Origin: Naganishia liquefaciens
Lineage: Eukaryota; Basidiomycota; Tremellomycetes; Filobasidiales; Filobasidiaceae
Length of the DNA: 64,000 nucleotides
Direction of reading: 5' to 3'
Assembly: GCA_013423385.1 (NCBI GenBank)
Contig: BLZA01000007.1
Coordinates: 124,001-188,000, forward strand
Shown here: positions 35,401 to 47,790 of the stretch, piece by piece
How the letters are laid out: every line of letters begins with the position of its first letter
How positions within the stretch are numbered: the first letter of the stretch is position 1
The notes under the pieces: model-generated
What the model saw: the letters and a program-made list of their open reading frames with translations, nothing else
Told to the model about the DNA's origin: nothing
Database searches by the model: none
Program-made: the position numbers and the translations under genes

Positions 35401-36664
35401 TCGTCTATCGCTTCTGAAATTGATCCATTTCTCGCCAGCGTCAACCCAGGGGATATCGACCAACGCTGCGGGAGCTGCTTGACACATATCCAAGGCTGAG
35501 GGAGACCTTCCCGCTGTTCTACCACATCATCAATGACGATATGATAATCAACAACGATACTTTTCCCTTAATTGGCTCCATCCCGTCGACTTGCAGCCCT
35601 CTCGAGAAAGCACAGCACCTCAAGGAATTCTACCACAAGGGAAAGCGCTGCATCGCTCAACTCGACGCCTTTACCGCGAGATGCGACAAGCGATATGGCG
35701 GACCTGGCGACAAGTGGAAGCCGCTTGATTACGACACCAAGATTGCTATCAGAGATATCAGACGAAAAGGCATCGAACGTACAGGTCAGACAAACGCTCC
35801 GCATAAGTCAAACTCGATCGCTGAAAACTCCATGTCTTCAGAGAATTACCGATATACCGCTCGAGACATCCTCAATCGGTATGTGATATCACCTTTATCT
35901 GTGTGTTTATCGCTAATCAAGTGATATATAGGGCGTTGGGCAAGAACAACTGGGACCCAATCGATACCGGAATGATCGTCTGGACTCCCGACTGCGGAAG
36001 CACCGATCCCGCAAACGACCTCGAAGGTGTAACGTTACATTCGCCTCCAGCTTCTAGTCCTGAGCCGATGCAGAGGCGTTATACCTTCGGTCGACAGCGC
36101 AGTGGACGATACGTCAATCCGAACGAGTTCAACGATGGGAGCAAGGGTGATCTCTCTTACGCCGAAGCCAGTGTTTCTCAAATGCCAAAGAGTCACACGA
36201 TGCAACAGCACAGCGGCTCCGTCGATCCTAGAACGAACGGTTACCCCACAGCTGCTGGACAAGGATCTGCCTACGAGAATTCTCGTCAAGCGCAAGACCA
36301 GAGTCGTGGCCCCTGGTCGCATGGTACTCAGGGAGGAACATTCAATGTACCGTCGCTGCCTTACGCCGCCGTCGTCTCTGTGTCCAACAGCCACCAGTAC
36401 AGCGTTTCTGCCGATCGACATCAAGACTCACAAAATCAGCACGTCTACGCACCGATACATCAAGCGGATCCGGGCGACGGCGGGGTTCCCAAAGCGCAAC
36501 AAATTAGTATCCCGGGATCTGCCATCGGAGGCAATGACGGAGAAAACTCTGCTGCTTCTATACATCAGATGAACGAGCAAAGTATGGGACTGATGCACAG
36601 CGGTATCGACATGGACTTCCAGATAGTAGATCCGTCCACCCAGTCTGCGGCTTCGATGTCGTGA
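32448..36664 (+). CDS. Large disordered protein with conserved-looking C-terminal domain, function unknown
   Basis: Not assigned to a family. The start MSFAKGLLPGSTFS follows CAAA. Residues up to about 800 are Ser/Gln/His/Pro-rich and disordered; one 60-nt intron inside (33031-33090) is a stopless multiple of three. Then comes a basic helix, QRNIRRNQEMMEKLGLAG, spliced to SRSPMKTFKRKTSSMGLKG and RFKSRIPSNVGPR. This 'R-N-I-x-x-N-x-x-M-x-x-L-G-L' pattern is seen in several chromatin-associated proteins (general knowledge, not a call). A strongly acidic/basic patch (EEDEDEWDEDEYRRG, SRRRGIRRQ) leads to an ordered segment: TLRELLDTYPRLRETFPLFY, HLKEFYHKGKRCIAQLDAF, RYGGPGDKWKPLDYDTKIAI. After an intron at 35881 comes RALGKNNWDPIDTGMIVW, then another disordered tail. 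A nuclear regulatory role is plausible inference. Confidence 0.7.
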
Positions 36665-36830
36665 AGGGAACGAATCTTTGTGGGTATAGAGGCAGAATGG
36701 CCGGTAAATCGCAAGGAAAAAAGATGTGGCGATGATGTATGCTGTGTAAATATCTAGTGGACAACAATTTTTCCTCTATTATCGCGAGAGTCCGCCGTGT
36801 ACCGTATGATCAGAATGCTTTGCATAGAAA

Positions 36831-38665
36831 TTAACGGATGAAATTGAGACCGCCGTAGTGGGTGTCAAGATTGCGAACCTGCGGAATCAGAGAAGCCAGT
36901 TTACTACTTTGCTCGATCGTCCGGACGAATGGAGGTATATCTATCGTGCAACAAGTCGTCAGGCCCACCTCTGATCAAAAGTCGTGCGACTCACGTTGGT
37001 GGTAATTCTGCTCCTGGTTCGGCCTCGGCTGATTCAAGGAGACTTCCGCCATCGGTATGCACCATTACGGACGGTCTGCGATGGTCATCAGATGAAGCGA
37101 GATCTCTCTCACTGGCTCGGCGATCCGCAGGATCAGACGCGTCAGCCCCTTCCTGACCTTGCCATGAAGCAGATCCGACGGAAGTTCGACCAGCAGGAGG
37201 CGATGTCGGCGCGCCGGAGGGACCTGCCATGCCGTATGAAGCTTGCGCTCTTTCGCCTTGCGCTTCTCGACGCTTTGCTGCGGCCGCGGCACTCATCGGT
37301 GGCGGGGAAGTCATTGGATCGACATCTGATGGCGCTCGAAAGTGACCCGGCTGAGCAGTGGGATAGGCTTGGCCTCCGCCGTACGGCTGTCCGTTGGCAG
37401 GGTCTCGAGCATAATACTGTCCCTGTGTTCCATCTGTCGGGATCCCACCCATGGCGGCTACACCCCAGCCTCCAGACCATCGAGGGCTTCTCAGCGGCTC
37501 GTCCGGCATGTCGGGAGCATAGTCGGTCCTATTGAAGGCTGGTGATGGATAGGCCGCGTGCGACGCGTAACCGTTGTATGGGTTCATGGGTTGCATTCCA
37601 TGGGAATAGGAAGTATGGTCGTCGTAGCTGCTACCACCGCCCGTGGTGGTCATGTTATCGTATCCGTCCGCCGTACTCTGGCCGTATCCACGATTATGAA
37701 GAGCGTACGCGCCAGCAGCTCCAGCACCGAGACCGGCGGCAGCGGCAGCATCCGCGTATGCATGATGATTTCCGGTGTATGGCGAGATATGAGACGCTTC
37801 AACCGGAGATTGGCCCATCCCGTTACCAGAGTCACCGAGCAGGTCGATCGAGTTGGATCGCCCGTATCCCGGATCAAACTGGAGAGCCGCAAGACCGGCG
37901 AATGAGTCTTCAAGATCTTCCCAGATTGGATCTCACTCACCATCTTCTCGTCCAAAGCCGTGGCCTTGGACCTCTTCCTCCTTTTGATCAAGAAGAAGGC
38001 CGCTGCCGCCAGCAACGCGAGACCTCCAACTCCTCCAACAACACCGCCAACAATTGCGCCCGTGTTGGATTTGCCTCCCGACGAGTTGCTGGAATTGCCC
38101 GGCAGGTTTGTCGCTCTGTTAGTGGCCGTTCGGGTGCGGGAAGAAGACACATAGGTGTAGACGACTGTAGTCTGGAAGACTGTTCCGCCAGAAGTTGTCA
38201 GAGCGACGCTTGACGATGAGGCCGTGACCACGGTCGTGATCTCCGCAACAGAGGTCGAAGAAGCAGACGAGGTGGATGAAGAGGACGTCGGCTGCGTTGA
38301 AGTTGATGTGCTGGAAGGAACGGTCGACGTTGAGGCGGGAGCGGTCACCACGGTCGTCGATGTGAACGACTGTGAACTGGATGAGGCTTGAGAACTGCTG
38401 GTTGCGCTCGAAGTACTGGCCGCGGTCGTTGACTGGGCGCTCGTGCTAGTGCTGCTCGACGAGGAAGACAATGGCGATGTCTGAGAAGCCGAGCTCACAA
38501 CCGTGGTTGCCGGAACGGTTGTCACTCCCGTACTCTCCTGAGAGACCGAGGTAGAGACTCCAGCGGTAGAGGTCTGATCGAGTGTTCCTGATGCAGCTGA
38601 GGGTAGGATAGCGACATCAAAGGCTGCTCAAGGAGAACCGGCGCGGGTAACTTACCACTGGACAT
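36831..38665 (-). CDS. Mucin-like single-pass membrane protein (wall-sensor type)
   Basis: The ectodomain is almost pure Ser/Thr/Ala/Val (STSTVPSSTSTSTQPTSSSS, TVVYTYVSSSRTRT), expected to be heavily O-mannosylated. It is followed by a Gly-rich TM helix (GAIVGGVVGGVGGLALLAAA) and a basic stop-transfer KRRKRSK. The cytoplasmic tail is rich in Gly, Tyr and Pro (FDPGYGRSNSIDLLGDSG; MNPYNGYASHAAYPS). The last splice, using an acceptor 15 nt upstream of a competing AG, gives the coherent end KLASLIPQVRNLDTHYGGLN then FIR. The architecture resembles Wsc/Mid2-type wall stress sensors but without a WSC Cys domain. The N-terminus is uncertain: MSS is joined to AFDVAILPS only through a 32-nt intron, shorter than any other here, and no clear signal peptide is seen. 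Confidence 0.75.
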
Positions 38666-39697
38666 CTCGTTAGTGTTGTTGCTTTTGTGAAGATACGGGT
38701 ATCCGGAACTGGTTTCGGATGTTGATGAGTGCTACCTACTGAATGAGTGTGTGTGTTGATTTGCGGTGTCGTGTGGACGGTGAATGCGTCGGACTGAGGT
38801 CGAGTCGACAAATGAAATGTAGAAGTTGCTGGTCGGGAGAACTGTAGCTCTTTAGTTGTCTGATTGACAAAGACGACCTTGACTGAGTCTATACTGCGAA
38901 GAGGCTTTTTCCCTGAAATGGCTTGTCCAGGTAGTGTGCGCCTAAAATTATGTTGATCGATCTTCTCGCTCCGAGCTCCAAGTGCTTCTATTCAGCTTCT
39001 AAACCTTCCAATTAATAGCGTTGCACCTGCGCAGTGGACAAGGAGCTCAGGAGTCGTGGCAGACGTATGGTTAACTAGCTGATGAACTGGATGTTCACGT
39101 ACACATCAGGCTCCGTCAGTCATGCATGCAGGTGGAGCGCCAACGTAAATACTTCTAGTCGGTTGCCGTTAGCTTTTCCGCTGCAATAATCGATCGATTG
39201 TGCACAGCTTTGCGCCCTAATTTAAGATGAGATGCGTCGAAGAAGCTTGAGGCGATCAAATGGGTTATCCTTCCACCACATTGGACAAACAATGTCGGGG
39301 GAATGCTGATGGTAACTTGTCAATGCTAGTGCTAAGTGGTGATCACTGTCGACCTGTGAATCACGATAGCCGTCACTTCCAGCAATCCTGATGGCTTGTT
39401 GACTGGCTAGCAGATTTATACGCTATGAACAACTTCTTCGTCTTGGTTCGCTGCTTGCACAATAAATGCTTGGGGAATGAAAATCTCACCATACAGGTGT
39501 CTCCGAGTCTCAGATGAGGTCTTGACTTCAATAGGCTCTTTGACATACGAAATCTGAAGTCGAGAAGCAAGAATGCGATGCTGCTGTAAGATACAGTGCT
39601 AATGAAATTGAATGACACGAGTCAGCGCAACCGACGTCTCGCATGATTCCGCCATCTTAAACTATAAACGGTTGCTGATTTTTATGTTCCGTGACCA
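38666..39697. other. Gene-free stretch, about 1 kb
   Basis: A lower-GC region between the start of the mucin-like gene and the 3' end of the phosphodiesterase gene. Only short frames are open; the longest (81 codons, minus strand, 39373-39618) shows no motif. No repeats, tRNA or splice structure seen. Probably promoter for the mucin-like gene. Confidence 0.5.
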
Positions 39698-42600
39698 TCA
39701 TCCCTCGAGCTTGGTTTGTAACGATGGGCGGGATTTGCCGACCATTGACTGATAATGCCTGAACGAGTTTGACGGATGTCGGCGGATGCTGACGCGATAC
39801 GCTGCTCGTAATGCTCGAACATCGCTACTGGCGGACTTGAGCTTGTTCAAGGCGTTGGTTACCTCCTCATCCATGGACTTGGTCTCGGCGGAGGGTGTCT
39901 CTTCGCGCTGGGAAGACGCGTATAGCGAGCCGGGACGTGACGCACCCTCCACTGGCACAATTTCCTCGGATTTGGGCGACACGCCTTCTAGCAGGGAAGA
40001 CGGGATCGAGAGTGGGAAAAGCATCTTGTAACGTGCTTCCGGTGGCAAGTCCTTTAGCATATCTCGGTCGACGAGCGGTGATCTGGAGATGGGTTGCGGA
40101 TCTCCAGCAATGGCTTGCAAAGTATCGTATCGCGCTTGCCATAGAGCACGATTTGCAATGCATTGATCAGCGAAATATCGAAGATCTGCGATATTGTAAT
40201 GTTGTCAAAATCGAAGCTGAAATCACGATACATCACAACACTCACCCGGCATGGCATCTGCAGCTGTTTCGTAAAGCGGAAGGGTAAAGAGGTCGATGAA
40301 GCCGATTTGACCCTTGGCCTGTATGAGGGCATCCGCGCTTGCAACTACAGAGATTGGAAGATTGAGCTTGCGCTCCAGAGATGCCTGTACGGCCCATTCG
40401 TCTAACAGCACCGTCGACCAATACTCGCTGACTTCAATCGGACGAGTCTGTATGGAAAAGATGGGTCAACATGTGCGCATTCTCGACGAGCTGCTACTTA
40501 CCGGATTACTGATATCTGCACATTTGATCAATGACTGACACACAAGTGTCCTGGCTTCTTCCTCCTCCGCTTCTGACATATCCACGCACAAGCCTGCTCT
40601 TGCACGTTTACCGAGGTCATTGAAACGCTTGAGCCAGTCAAAGTGAAGGCTCATGTCGGTAGAGAGTACCGTAGCGTAAAGGAGCTTTTTGAACCCACGC
40701 CAATCTCCGACCGCTCCTGGCTGAACGTCCCGTCTGAAGCTCTGTGACGTAGCTGATGCTGGCAAGACGTTGGGGAAGAGATCCGACATGGGCGAAGGTT
40801 CAGACGTTGAAGCAGCATTGGTCACAACAGTCAAACCAGTTTTTGCCGTAACACTGCTGGATCCCGTGAGCAGGAATTGAAAGCCGTGTTTCCGCAAAAG
40901 TTGTACGACTAATATGCAATGCATGTTCTCCAGAACAGACTTGTCGGAATAAATTTGTGACAGCGGTGTCTTTGCGTTTTTCTAAAGGGACAAAGAACGT
41001 AAGCTAATCAGTCGCGGTAAAAATAATACTACAGCTTTCCACATACCATGAAAACATTACTCAAACCAGGATGGCCTACATCGTGACCCATTGCGCCGAT
41101 CATGACCGTCAAAACGTCTTGAGGTCTTAGCAGACCGTGGAGAGTCATACGCGCGTTGTCCTGTTCTCGGCTGGCTCCTTCGTGAACCTCCTTGCGCACC
41201 CATGAGTCGCCCTTCGAATCAAGAAGATAGGTCACCGGAGGGGCGACTCCGTTAGCCACAAGGAACGTATAGGTCGCTTGCAGAACGTCAACAGCGTGGA
41301 CATAATTATGGTAAGGGTTGGGCGCATGGTAGATCGCACGAATTGCGAAGAGGAATCGCCGCAGTTGATCTACGAGAGCAGAAACTTTCAGTCTCGCTGC
41401 GTTCAACGGATTCAACGACACTTACCAGAGCCAACGTCAAGTTCCCTTAGTCCGCGAATGCTGAAGACTGCTTCGAATAAAAGGCAAGCGCATTGGAAGA
41501 GGTCCACCTCGCTCAACAAATGCGGCTTGAACTCCCAGCTCGCCAAAGACTGAATCAGGCTTGCACGATGTTCAGACGCGATAGGCGCCGCGAATCTGCG
41601 GACGGAAGTCAGCAAGCGACACCACGGAACAGCCTGTCGTTGCGAGACTCACTCTTCATAATCCTCCATTTGTATCTCAATCGCAACGCGGGTTTGGCGA
41701 TACATCTCGCTCAAGAGCTCCGCGATAGCCATTTCCTCTTCCTCCTCCTCTTCATCTGCTTCGGGTATATCGTTCACCTTGAATGTTTGAGCCAGATGAC
41801 TTCCCACATCAGCAACCGATGCCGAGCGATCAGTCCTCATTTTGTTGGTGCCCTGAAGGCTGGGTGAACCTTGAGGCGAATTGGCGGTGGTTCTCGCTTC
41901 TCGGTACTTGCCGATATGCCATGTTTCAGGGGACTTGCCAGATCTTTTTCTCTGGTTTTGGCTCTCGTAAGTCATGATATGGTCGGAAGCGCGTTGAAGA
42001 GCCAAAGATAGACCTCCTGTATCCACAGATCTGCGCCTCGCAGCGAGGTCACTGATAAAGGGTGAAGGACCGTCGATTGTCCCGCTGATGATATCTGTCC
42101 TGGTCGCCGGCGGTAGTGTCGAGAGCGGGTGCAAAGACTGCTTGCGACCGATCCGTGAACTTGCTGAGTCGCTATCATGGGCCTGAGAAGCGCTCGCAAT
42201 GGACGCGCGGCGACTCTCAAGGCCATCAAAAGCATGTCGGGCAGCGTTGCTTTTCTCTTCGTAAGCAATCATCCTCTTTATGAGCTTGAGGGTATCCCTA
42301 CTGTCGTACGGTGGTTGAAGAACGCCTATGGCTCCGGCTTGCATGCAGCGCTCGACCACGCTGGGGGAAAGAGCAGGATTGGCCGAATAGGCGATGACAT
42401 GAGTCTGCGTAGTGCAGTCTTGCTTCCGGGATTGCTGCCCCGATTGCTCTATCGCCTCTGCTATGATATGTAGAGCGCTCGGCAGCCAGTCGTCTTCAGT
42501 GCGCCTTGCTCGATCGAGTAAATCCTGCTGAAAACATATCGCGGAAGGCGTTGTGCCTTGTGTCAAGAGCAGACTCAGGGATGGCAGGGTAGGTGAATCC

Positions 42601-43853
42601 GATAGCGGTACCATGATGACTTGAGCTGTACTCTCGGTGATATTTGTGGCGTCTCCAGATGCAAGAGGAAGATCATGAATGTGACTGATGTATTGGCCGA
42701 GGTGTGACGCTGTCCGAAGGGTAGACACTAACGAAACATCGTACAGGTTAGCGAAACCCAATGATCAAGAATACGCCTTCTCACAGCTCTTCTCACCTTG
42801 TATTCCGTTTTCGCGAAGTATATTGACCACTTCGTCCCCTTCCCATCCGGGTTTACCGGTTCCTGACATCCTAGAGCGTTTCGGGTCCAACTGTCGTTGT
42901 AGTCGTGCGGGGACGGACACGATATCCTGAGATGTCGCGACTATGGACTTTACGGATTCTGAACCGAAAGTAGGGGGGTTCTCGGCTGCGCTGCCCAGAT
43001 CAGCTGCAGAGGTCTGAGGCCGACTCCGAACTCGCTTGCGTGGTTTTGCGCTGATAGCCTGGTCATGATTCGAAGAAAGAAGGCTCTCTGAATTGGAAGT
43101 TGACCGAGAGAGACTAAGAGGTCGGGGTTTCAACATTGTCTTTCCAACATCCGAAGCGCTTCCCGGTATCGCGATCGCTTCTCCATTGACGGTGTCACTG
43201 GAATCGATGGTCACGGGAGGTGCTCCGTGATATTCCTTTTCGGCAATTGCCTCGAGCTCTCTCTGGTTGGCTGCCTCCTCTTCCAGCACAAGTTGACTCA
43301 ATTTGGCCGACATCACTCCTGCAGGCAACAAGGTACTGATACTCTGTCTTCGAGCATCGGAAGGTAACGAGTTGGGCGTTATCGGAATCGAAAGCTGTGC
43401 AGTAATCTCCTTGCGAGCGGCAGGAGAGAGATGCCCGGACGAAGCGGTGTATGGCGGTGTTGCGGATCCCGGGGCATCCAGGGATGAGTCCGATGGATTT
43501 CTCGAATTCAGCACCGTGTCGGTGTCCAGAAGACGCTCGCCGGAATATGGTTGGCTGGCCGCATGGCCGTATGCGATCGACATGCGAGACCTACTCAAGT
43601 TGGGTGCTGGAATTTGGTCTCTGGGACCGCTAAGAATATCGGTGACCGGTAAGGAAGGCGATCGTCCGATGTTCTGATATGCCGGAGGATGATAATTCTT
43701 CGGCTGAAATCCCCGAGTCATGGACGGCAGGATAACCAAGACATTGCTGATCGTCACTGCCGGCGAGGGGCGTGAGATTGTCTCCTGAAAGCCGTTGAGA
43801 TCCCTCGGTGAAGGTTGGGATGTTGGTGAAGGTATATCATTGTCGAATTCCAT
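39698..43853 (-). CDS. PDE2: Class I cyclic-nucleotide phosphodiesterase with receiver-like domain
   Basis: Hydrolyses cAMP (class I, Pde2/PDE8-like fold). It starts MEFDNDIPSPTSQPSPRDLN; about 300 disordered residues follow. Exon 1-exon 2 splicing (GIQ-VSTLRTASHLGQYISHI) builds a receiver-like domain ending THVIAYSANP, then VVERCMQAGAIGVLQPPY. The expected phospho-acceptor Asp is absent (VIMVPLSD) and the usual KP is PP, so it is a pseudo-receiver. A linker with an acidic run leads to the catalytic domain: YHNYVHAVDVLQATY, GAMGHDVGHPGLSN, NDLGKRARAGLCVDM region, LIKCADISNP, and IGFIDLFTLPLYE; the metal-binding H-H-D-H-D set is complete. About 1,150 residues and five or six introns. It would lower cAMP in the PKA pathway. 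Confidence 0.88.
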
Positions 43854-45648
43854 GTTGTTCGACACCCGATTCGTCGATGAAATTGTCGCGCGGACTACAC
43901 AGTGACGGTATCAGACGCGAGAATGGCCGTCCGTCTCGTATAGGCGATCCCTGACTAGTGTAATGCCGCGTGCCACTATCGAGGCTATACTGTCGAAAGT
44001 TGTTCGAGTAGACCCGATTGTAGTGCGCTCAGCAGACTGTACGAGCGGGGATTCGCATGCACGCGTCCGGAGACTGCAACGTTAGATGTCGACGTTTTCT
44101 ATTGAAGTTGTGCTCTGAAATGACGGATGTTGCGCGTGTTGAGGAAATGTCTGGACGGAAGGCGCGGTGATCAGCTAGATGAATGGTAGTCACTTTCTAG
44201 CAGCCAGCTGGCGAACGATACCGTACACCTGCGGTGTCAACGATGATGAGGAATGCAGCAGCTAATGCAGCGCGGCGGATACGTTCTTCAAACCGATCCC
44301 GAAATGACCAAAAACGCGAGGACATCGCGTGGCAGCCGATCCGCAAAGCTTCTCCGCTTTCAAGCAGCTCTGCAGATCTGCAAAGCTCTCTGCGATACAA
44401 GCTCAGCTCAGCTCAGGGCTTCCTGCTGCTGGTGTTATGCATCCAAAGAGCTTCAAGCTCTATGCACTGCCGTCTGCGACAGATTGCTGCGACGCATGTT
44501 CGCCATGCTCAGCTACATCACGCCCGCCTTCTCCCTTGGGTAATAGTCTCAGATGCCTATTGTCGCGATAGCTGTCGTACACGAAGAGTTGAACACATAG
44601 CCCATCAAAAAGGACTGCGCGTGATACCATGCTTCGGTTCTCTTCGCGAGCGTCAGGCAACTCCCGGTATCAGCAAGCAAGCTGATTGGCTAGCGTATCA
44701 TCGGCAAGCTCTTCAAGCTGCTCTTCCCATGTGTTCGTCGGTAGCTTTTGATCTTACTGAGAACAAGCTGAATATAAGGATAGCTAGCTTGCTGCATGGA
44801 ACGCGCCGAACTGCAGATCTTTGAAAACAGCTAACAACAGCGTTGACGCGAAGATCTATCTTCGTCGGATCTTCTAATACTTTTGCATTGTAGGGGAGCA
44901 GCTGATAAGGGAAAAGTCTTGAGATCTCCTTTGATACGGCTGTCGACACCCGCTCTCCGAAGCCTAGTGCAGATCTCAACGATATTTGAAGTTTTCCGCT
45001 TCTTCAAAGGAAAGCTCTCAACAGCCTTTTCGAAGATCGGATGTATAAATGTACAGGACGGTGCGTCGTCGAGTCTATTCCTCTTCATTTTCGAATGCAG
45101 CTGTTCCAGAGGCATTTCTTTAGTCGGCATCTCCGTGGACAGCTCCGTGACCCTCGCATCAAAGTCATTGTAATCATGGGTTTGAGGGGCGGTGTAACGC
45201 AAATCCCGCCCGGAGATGATCGCAAAAGGATTGGACGACCCACGAATGAGCGAAAGTGGCGATTTCTTCACGTCCAATGGCTCTCTAGCCGATAGCCAAT
45301 CGCATTTGAAAGCATCTGATACCCCCCGTGCATTAGATCAGGTCGTCACAAAAACAGCTACTGGAAAAGGACAGACCGATCCCCTTTAGCTTGCCATTGC
45401 TCGATGGTTTCAGAGCCTATTTGCTTCATACGGCTCCAAGCTGTTCTACGAAATCTTTCCTACAGATTCGTTTCCAGAGGTCAGTTTTGGGAAGAGGCGG
45501 CGACCTGATCATAGAGTAACGCCCGTTCTGTATACCACAAAATTGGACTAGAAGGCTGAGATGGAGTCCCTTCATCAAGGAACCCTTGTCGTGTGTATAA
45601 GAGTCAATCCGAGCGGTAATTGAGACCTTATCCTATAGGCTGTATCGC
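43854..45648. other. Gene-poor, dyad-rich stretch with a possible coding remnant
   Basis: No convincing complete gene in 1.8 kb. Several short perfect or near-perfect palindromes cluster at 44366-44470 (for example TGCAGATCTGCA flanked by AGCT, and AGAGCTTCAAGCTCT at 44447-44461), next to a GCTCA direct repeat. On the minus strand, 45340-44831 is open without a start codon and reads like real protein (SNPFAIISGRDLRYTAP; FEKAVESFPLKKRKTSNIVE). Farther upstream on that strand, KTDLWKRICRKDFVEQLG looks like an F-box-style fragment. This may be a degenerate gene or old insertion; nothing identifies it. Confidence 0.35.
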
Positions 45649-47221
45649 TTACAGCCCGAAGGCGACAGTGGTTGCACCAAACAATCCGGAAAGCAGTTTC
45701 GTCTCGCCGTCTTCACCTATGCCAGCAGAAGACTTCGAGTCAGTCGGGGAGAATTCATACAGGAGATCTACGTACCGGCACCTGCGGCAATATATAGCGG
45801 CAAGAAGTGGTCCTGTCAGGTAGAAAGCGGTCAAGAGTGAATGGTCTGTTTCAACCGCATTTCAGGAAAGACAGATCGCTTACATCTCGGGGTCGATGTG
45901 CGATAACGTATTCTGGCTGTTCCACGAGGTTGAGCAAAGCCGCCTTGCGCTGTTCAGGCTGCAAAAATGGATGAAATCAATGAATGAGCGCGTGCCCTAG
46001 CCGGATATCTTACTGAGCCTTCCGTGTTGATGGCGTGAATGATCTTGTCGTTCCAGATGTGATATAGCTGGAGCAATCCAAACGATAAGCCTACTTCTCT
46101 TTGGGACTGCTGAAGTCACTCACTGGTTTTGCTCGATCCGAGTTGAAGGACGAAAAGTCTCCAAAATCGTGTACGGTCAATCCACCTGCCAAGATCAAGT
46201 ATCCTTGATTCCGCAAGCTCTTGATCGCCGCCCCAATCTCCCATTGAGGCGCAGGCTCGAATGTCGACGACATGCTCACCTCGACAATCGGCACCGGGAA
46301 GACGCCTTCTGGCTGAGTGGTGTCGGGAAACATGAGTTTGAATGGAAGGAAAACACCATGGTCGAGCCCCGATTCGACAGCAGGGCGATTCTTGCGTCGT
46401 CCATCACGACCGCGAGGTTCAGTAACGAGAGTCGTCCGGGCGGAGAGACCGTTGTCTGCAAAAGTTTCGACAATATGTTTCGAGAGTTCGCTGGAGCCAC
46501 GAGAACGGTACGAGATCTGGTAAAGTTGTTCGGGGAATCCGTAGTAGTCATACAGTAGGGGGTTCTCGGGCTGATAGTCGGTAACTACAGCGAGACATCA
46601 GCTCAAGATCAAGGGCTGACTCGCAAGGCATACCAAGGAGCTCCGGATCATCCCAATGTGCCGAGAAAACGATGATGCCTTTCGGGTTATATCTGTCCCT
46701 CGGGATTTAGACCACGGCAGATACCGTAGAGAACGGGAGCTCACTTATCGATCAGGGTCTTGCCAAAGTCGCGCAGGAACTGAGGAAGAAGACCGTCCGG
46801 CCCGCTGATATCGCCCATCAGATCCCCGCGGGGGTTGTCCAGATCCTTGGGCCAAAGAAGTGCGGGGTCTGCATATAGTTCGAGTTCGTGCGCCAGATTC
46901 GGAAAATGCTGTGGACTTACGGCCATGTGCGACTGAAGATAATGGTGATGAGTTCCGCGTCGTACGTAAATGCTCGTCCTGCTTACAGTAGAAGGACGGA
47001 ATCTTCCCGCCCGTTGCTTGAAGATCCGGTAGTGATTCCAGTCTCTCCCTCCATTCCGCTGGCGAGGCATACACTCCGAGCTTAGGGTTCTGGGGTTGAG
47101 AAAACGACATGACGATTGAGGGACCTGACGACTTCGCGGAATTGATGGGCTTCGAAGAAAGCGTGTACCAAGCGACAAGAGGTACGGCAATAAAGAGTAC
47201 TTTGGCGAGCGTTGAGGGCAT
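45649..47221 (-). CDS. LigB-family (DODA-type) extradiol ring-cleavage dioxygenase
   Basis: Zn/Fe-dependent extradiol dioxygenase of the 4,5-DOPA-dioxygenase group. An N-terminal hydrophobic segment (LAKVLFIAVPLVAWYTL) suggests membrane anchoring or secretion. After PSFY two introns are removed to give FAHGHPALLWPKDLDNP, with the first metal-ligand His. Then come GPDGLLPQFLRDFGKTLIDK, YNPKGIIVFSAHWDDPEL (second His), NPLLYDYYGFPEQLYQISY, VFLPFKLMFPD, FPVPIVEVSMSS, LILAGGLTVHDFGDFSSF and, in the last exons, FLPLYIAAGAG. Typical length, around 330 residues. It is divergent from a lactonase-family gene across 569 bp, consistent with shared control in aromatic catabolism or pigment/betalamic-type chemistry; the actual substrate is unknown. 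Confidence 0.85.
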
Positions 47222-47790
47222 CCACTCTTCAAGGACTCTGCGGTGTCACAGAATCATATGATTGTTCAGCTATTTGTCTCTTTGCCAGCGCTGGCTATTG
47301 AGTAAGATGATGATCTGATGAGAATCATGAGCAATCATCGCTCAAGAATAGAAACTGGCTGGACCGTATGTTATCCGGATTCCTGAAGGCCGAGAAGTTG
47401 ACCGGGGCAAGCTTGGCTGCATTGGCAGCTGCATTGGCTGATAGCGTGAGTCATTCCAGCTGACTAGCTGAAAATTCGGTCAGCAAGGGAATAAAAGGGT
47501 ACCGTCAAACGTGGTAAATGGCTGAAAACTTTTGCCGAAAACGTCAAGGTTTCGCGAATCCTAGGCGAGTCCTAGGCCAAGCCAGCCGGCTATCCGGGCC
47601 GACGAGCGGTCCTGCGGTGCACACTTCACGTCTCTGAGTTTTGACTGGCATGCTGGGTGGATTCCTCTTACTGCCCGTCAAGATAATTACATGACGAAAG
47701 GTATAAGTGAGATGACAGCAGGATCCAGGCAGGCGATTTGCAACATTCTCTCGCGTGTACCGCAGACCATCCGTTGATAAAAATCGCAAT
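47222..47790. promoter_or_regulatory. Divergent promoter, dioxygenase / lactonase
   Basis: 569 bp between two divergent starts. It contains a tandem 12-mer (gctgcattggca/gctgcattggct, 47416-47439) and two copies of CCTAGGC at 47560-47566 and 47571-47577, spaced 11 bp, about one helical turn. The palindromic CCTAGG core and phasing look like a paired operator; this is inference. Confidence 0.45.
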
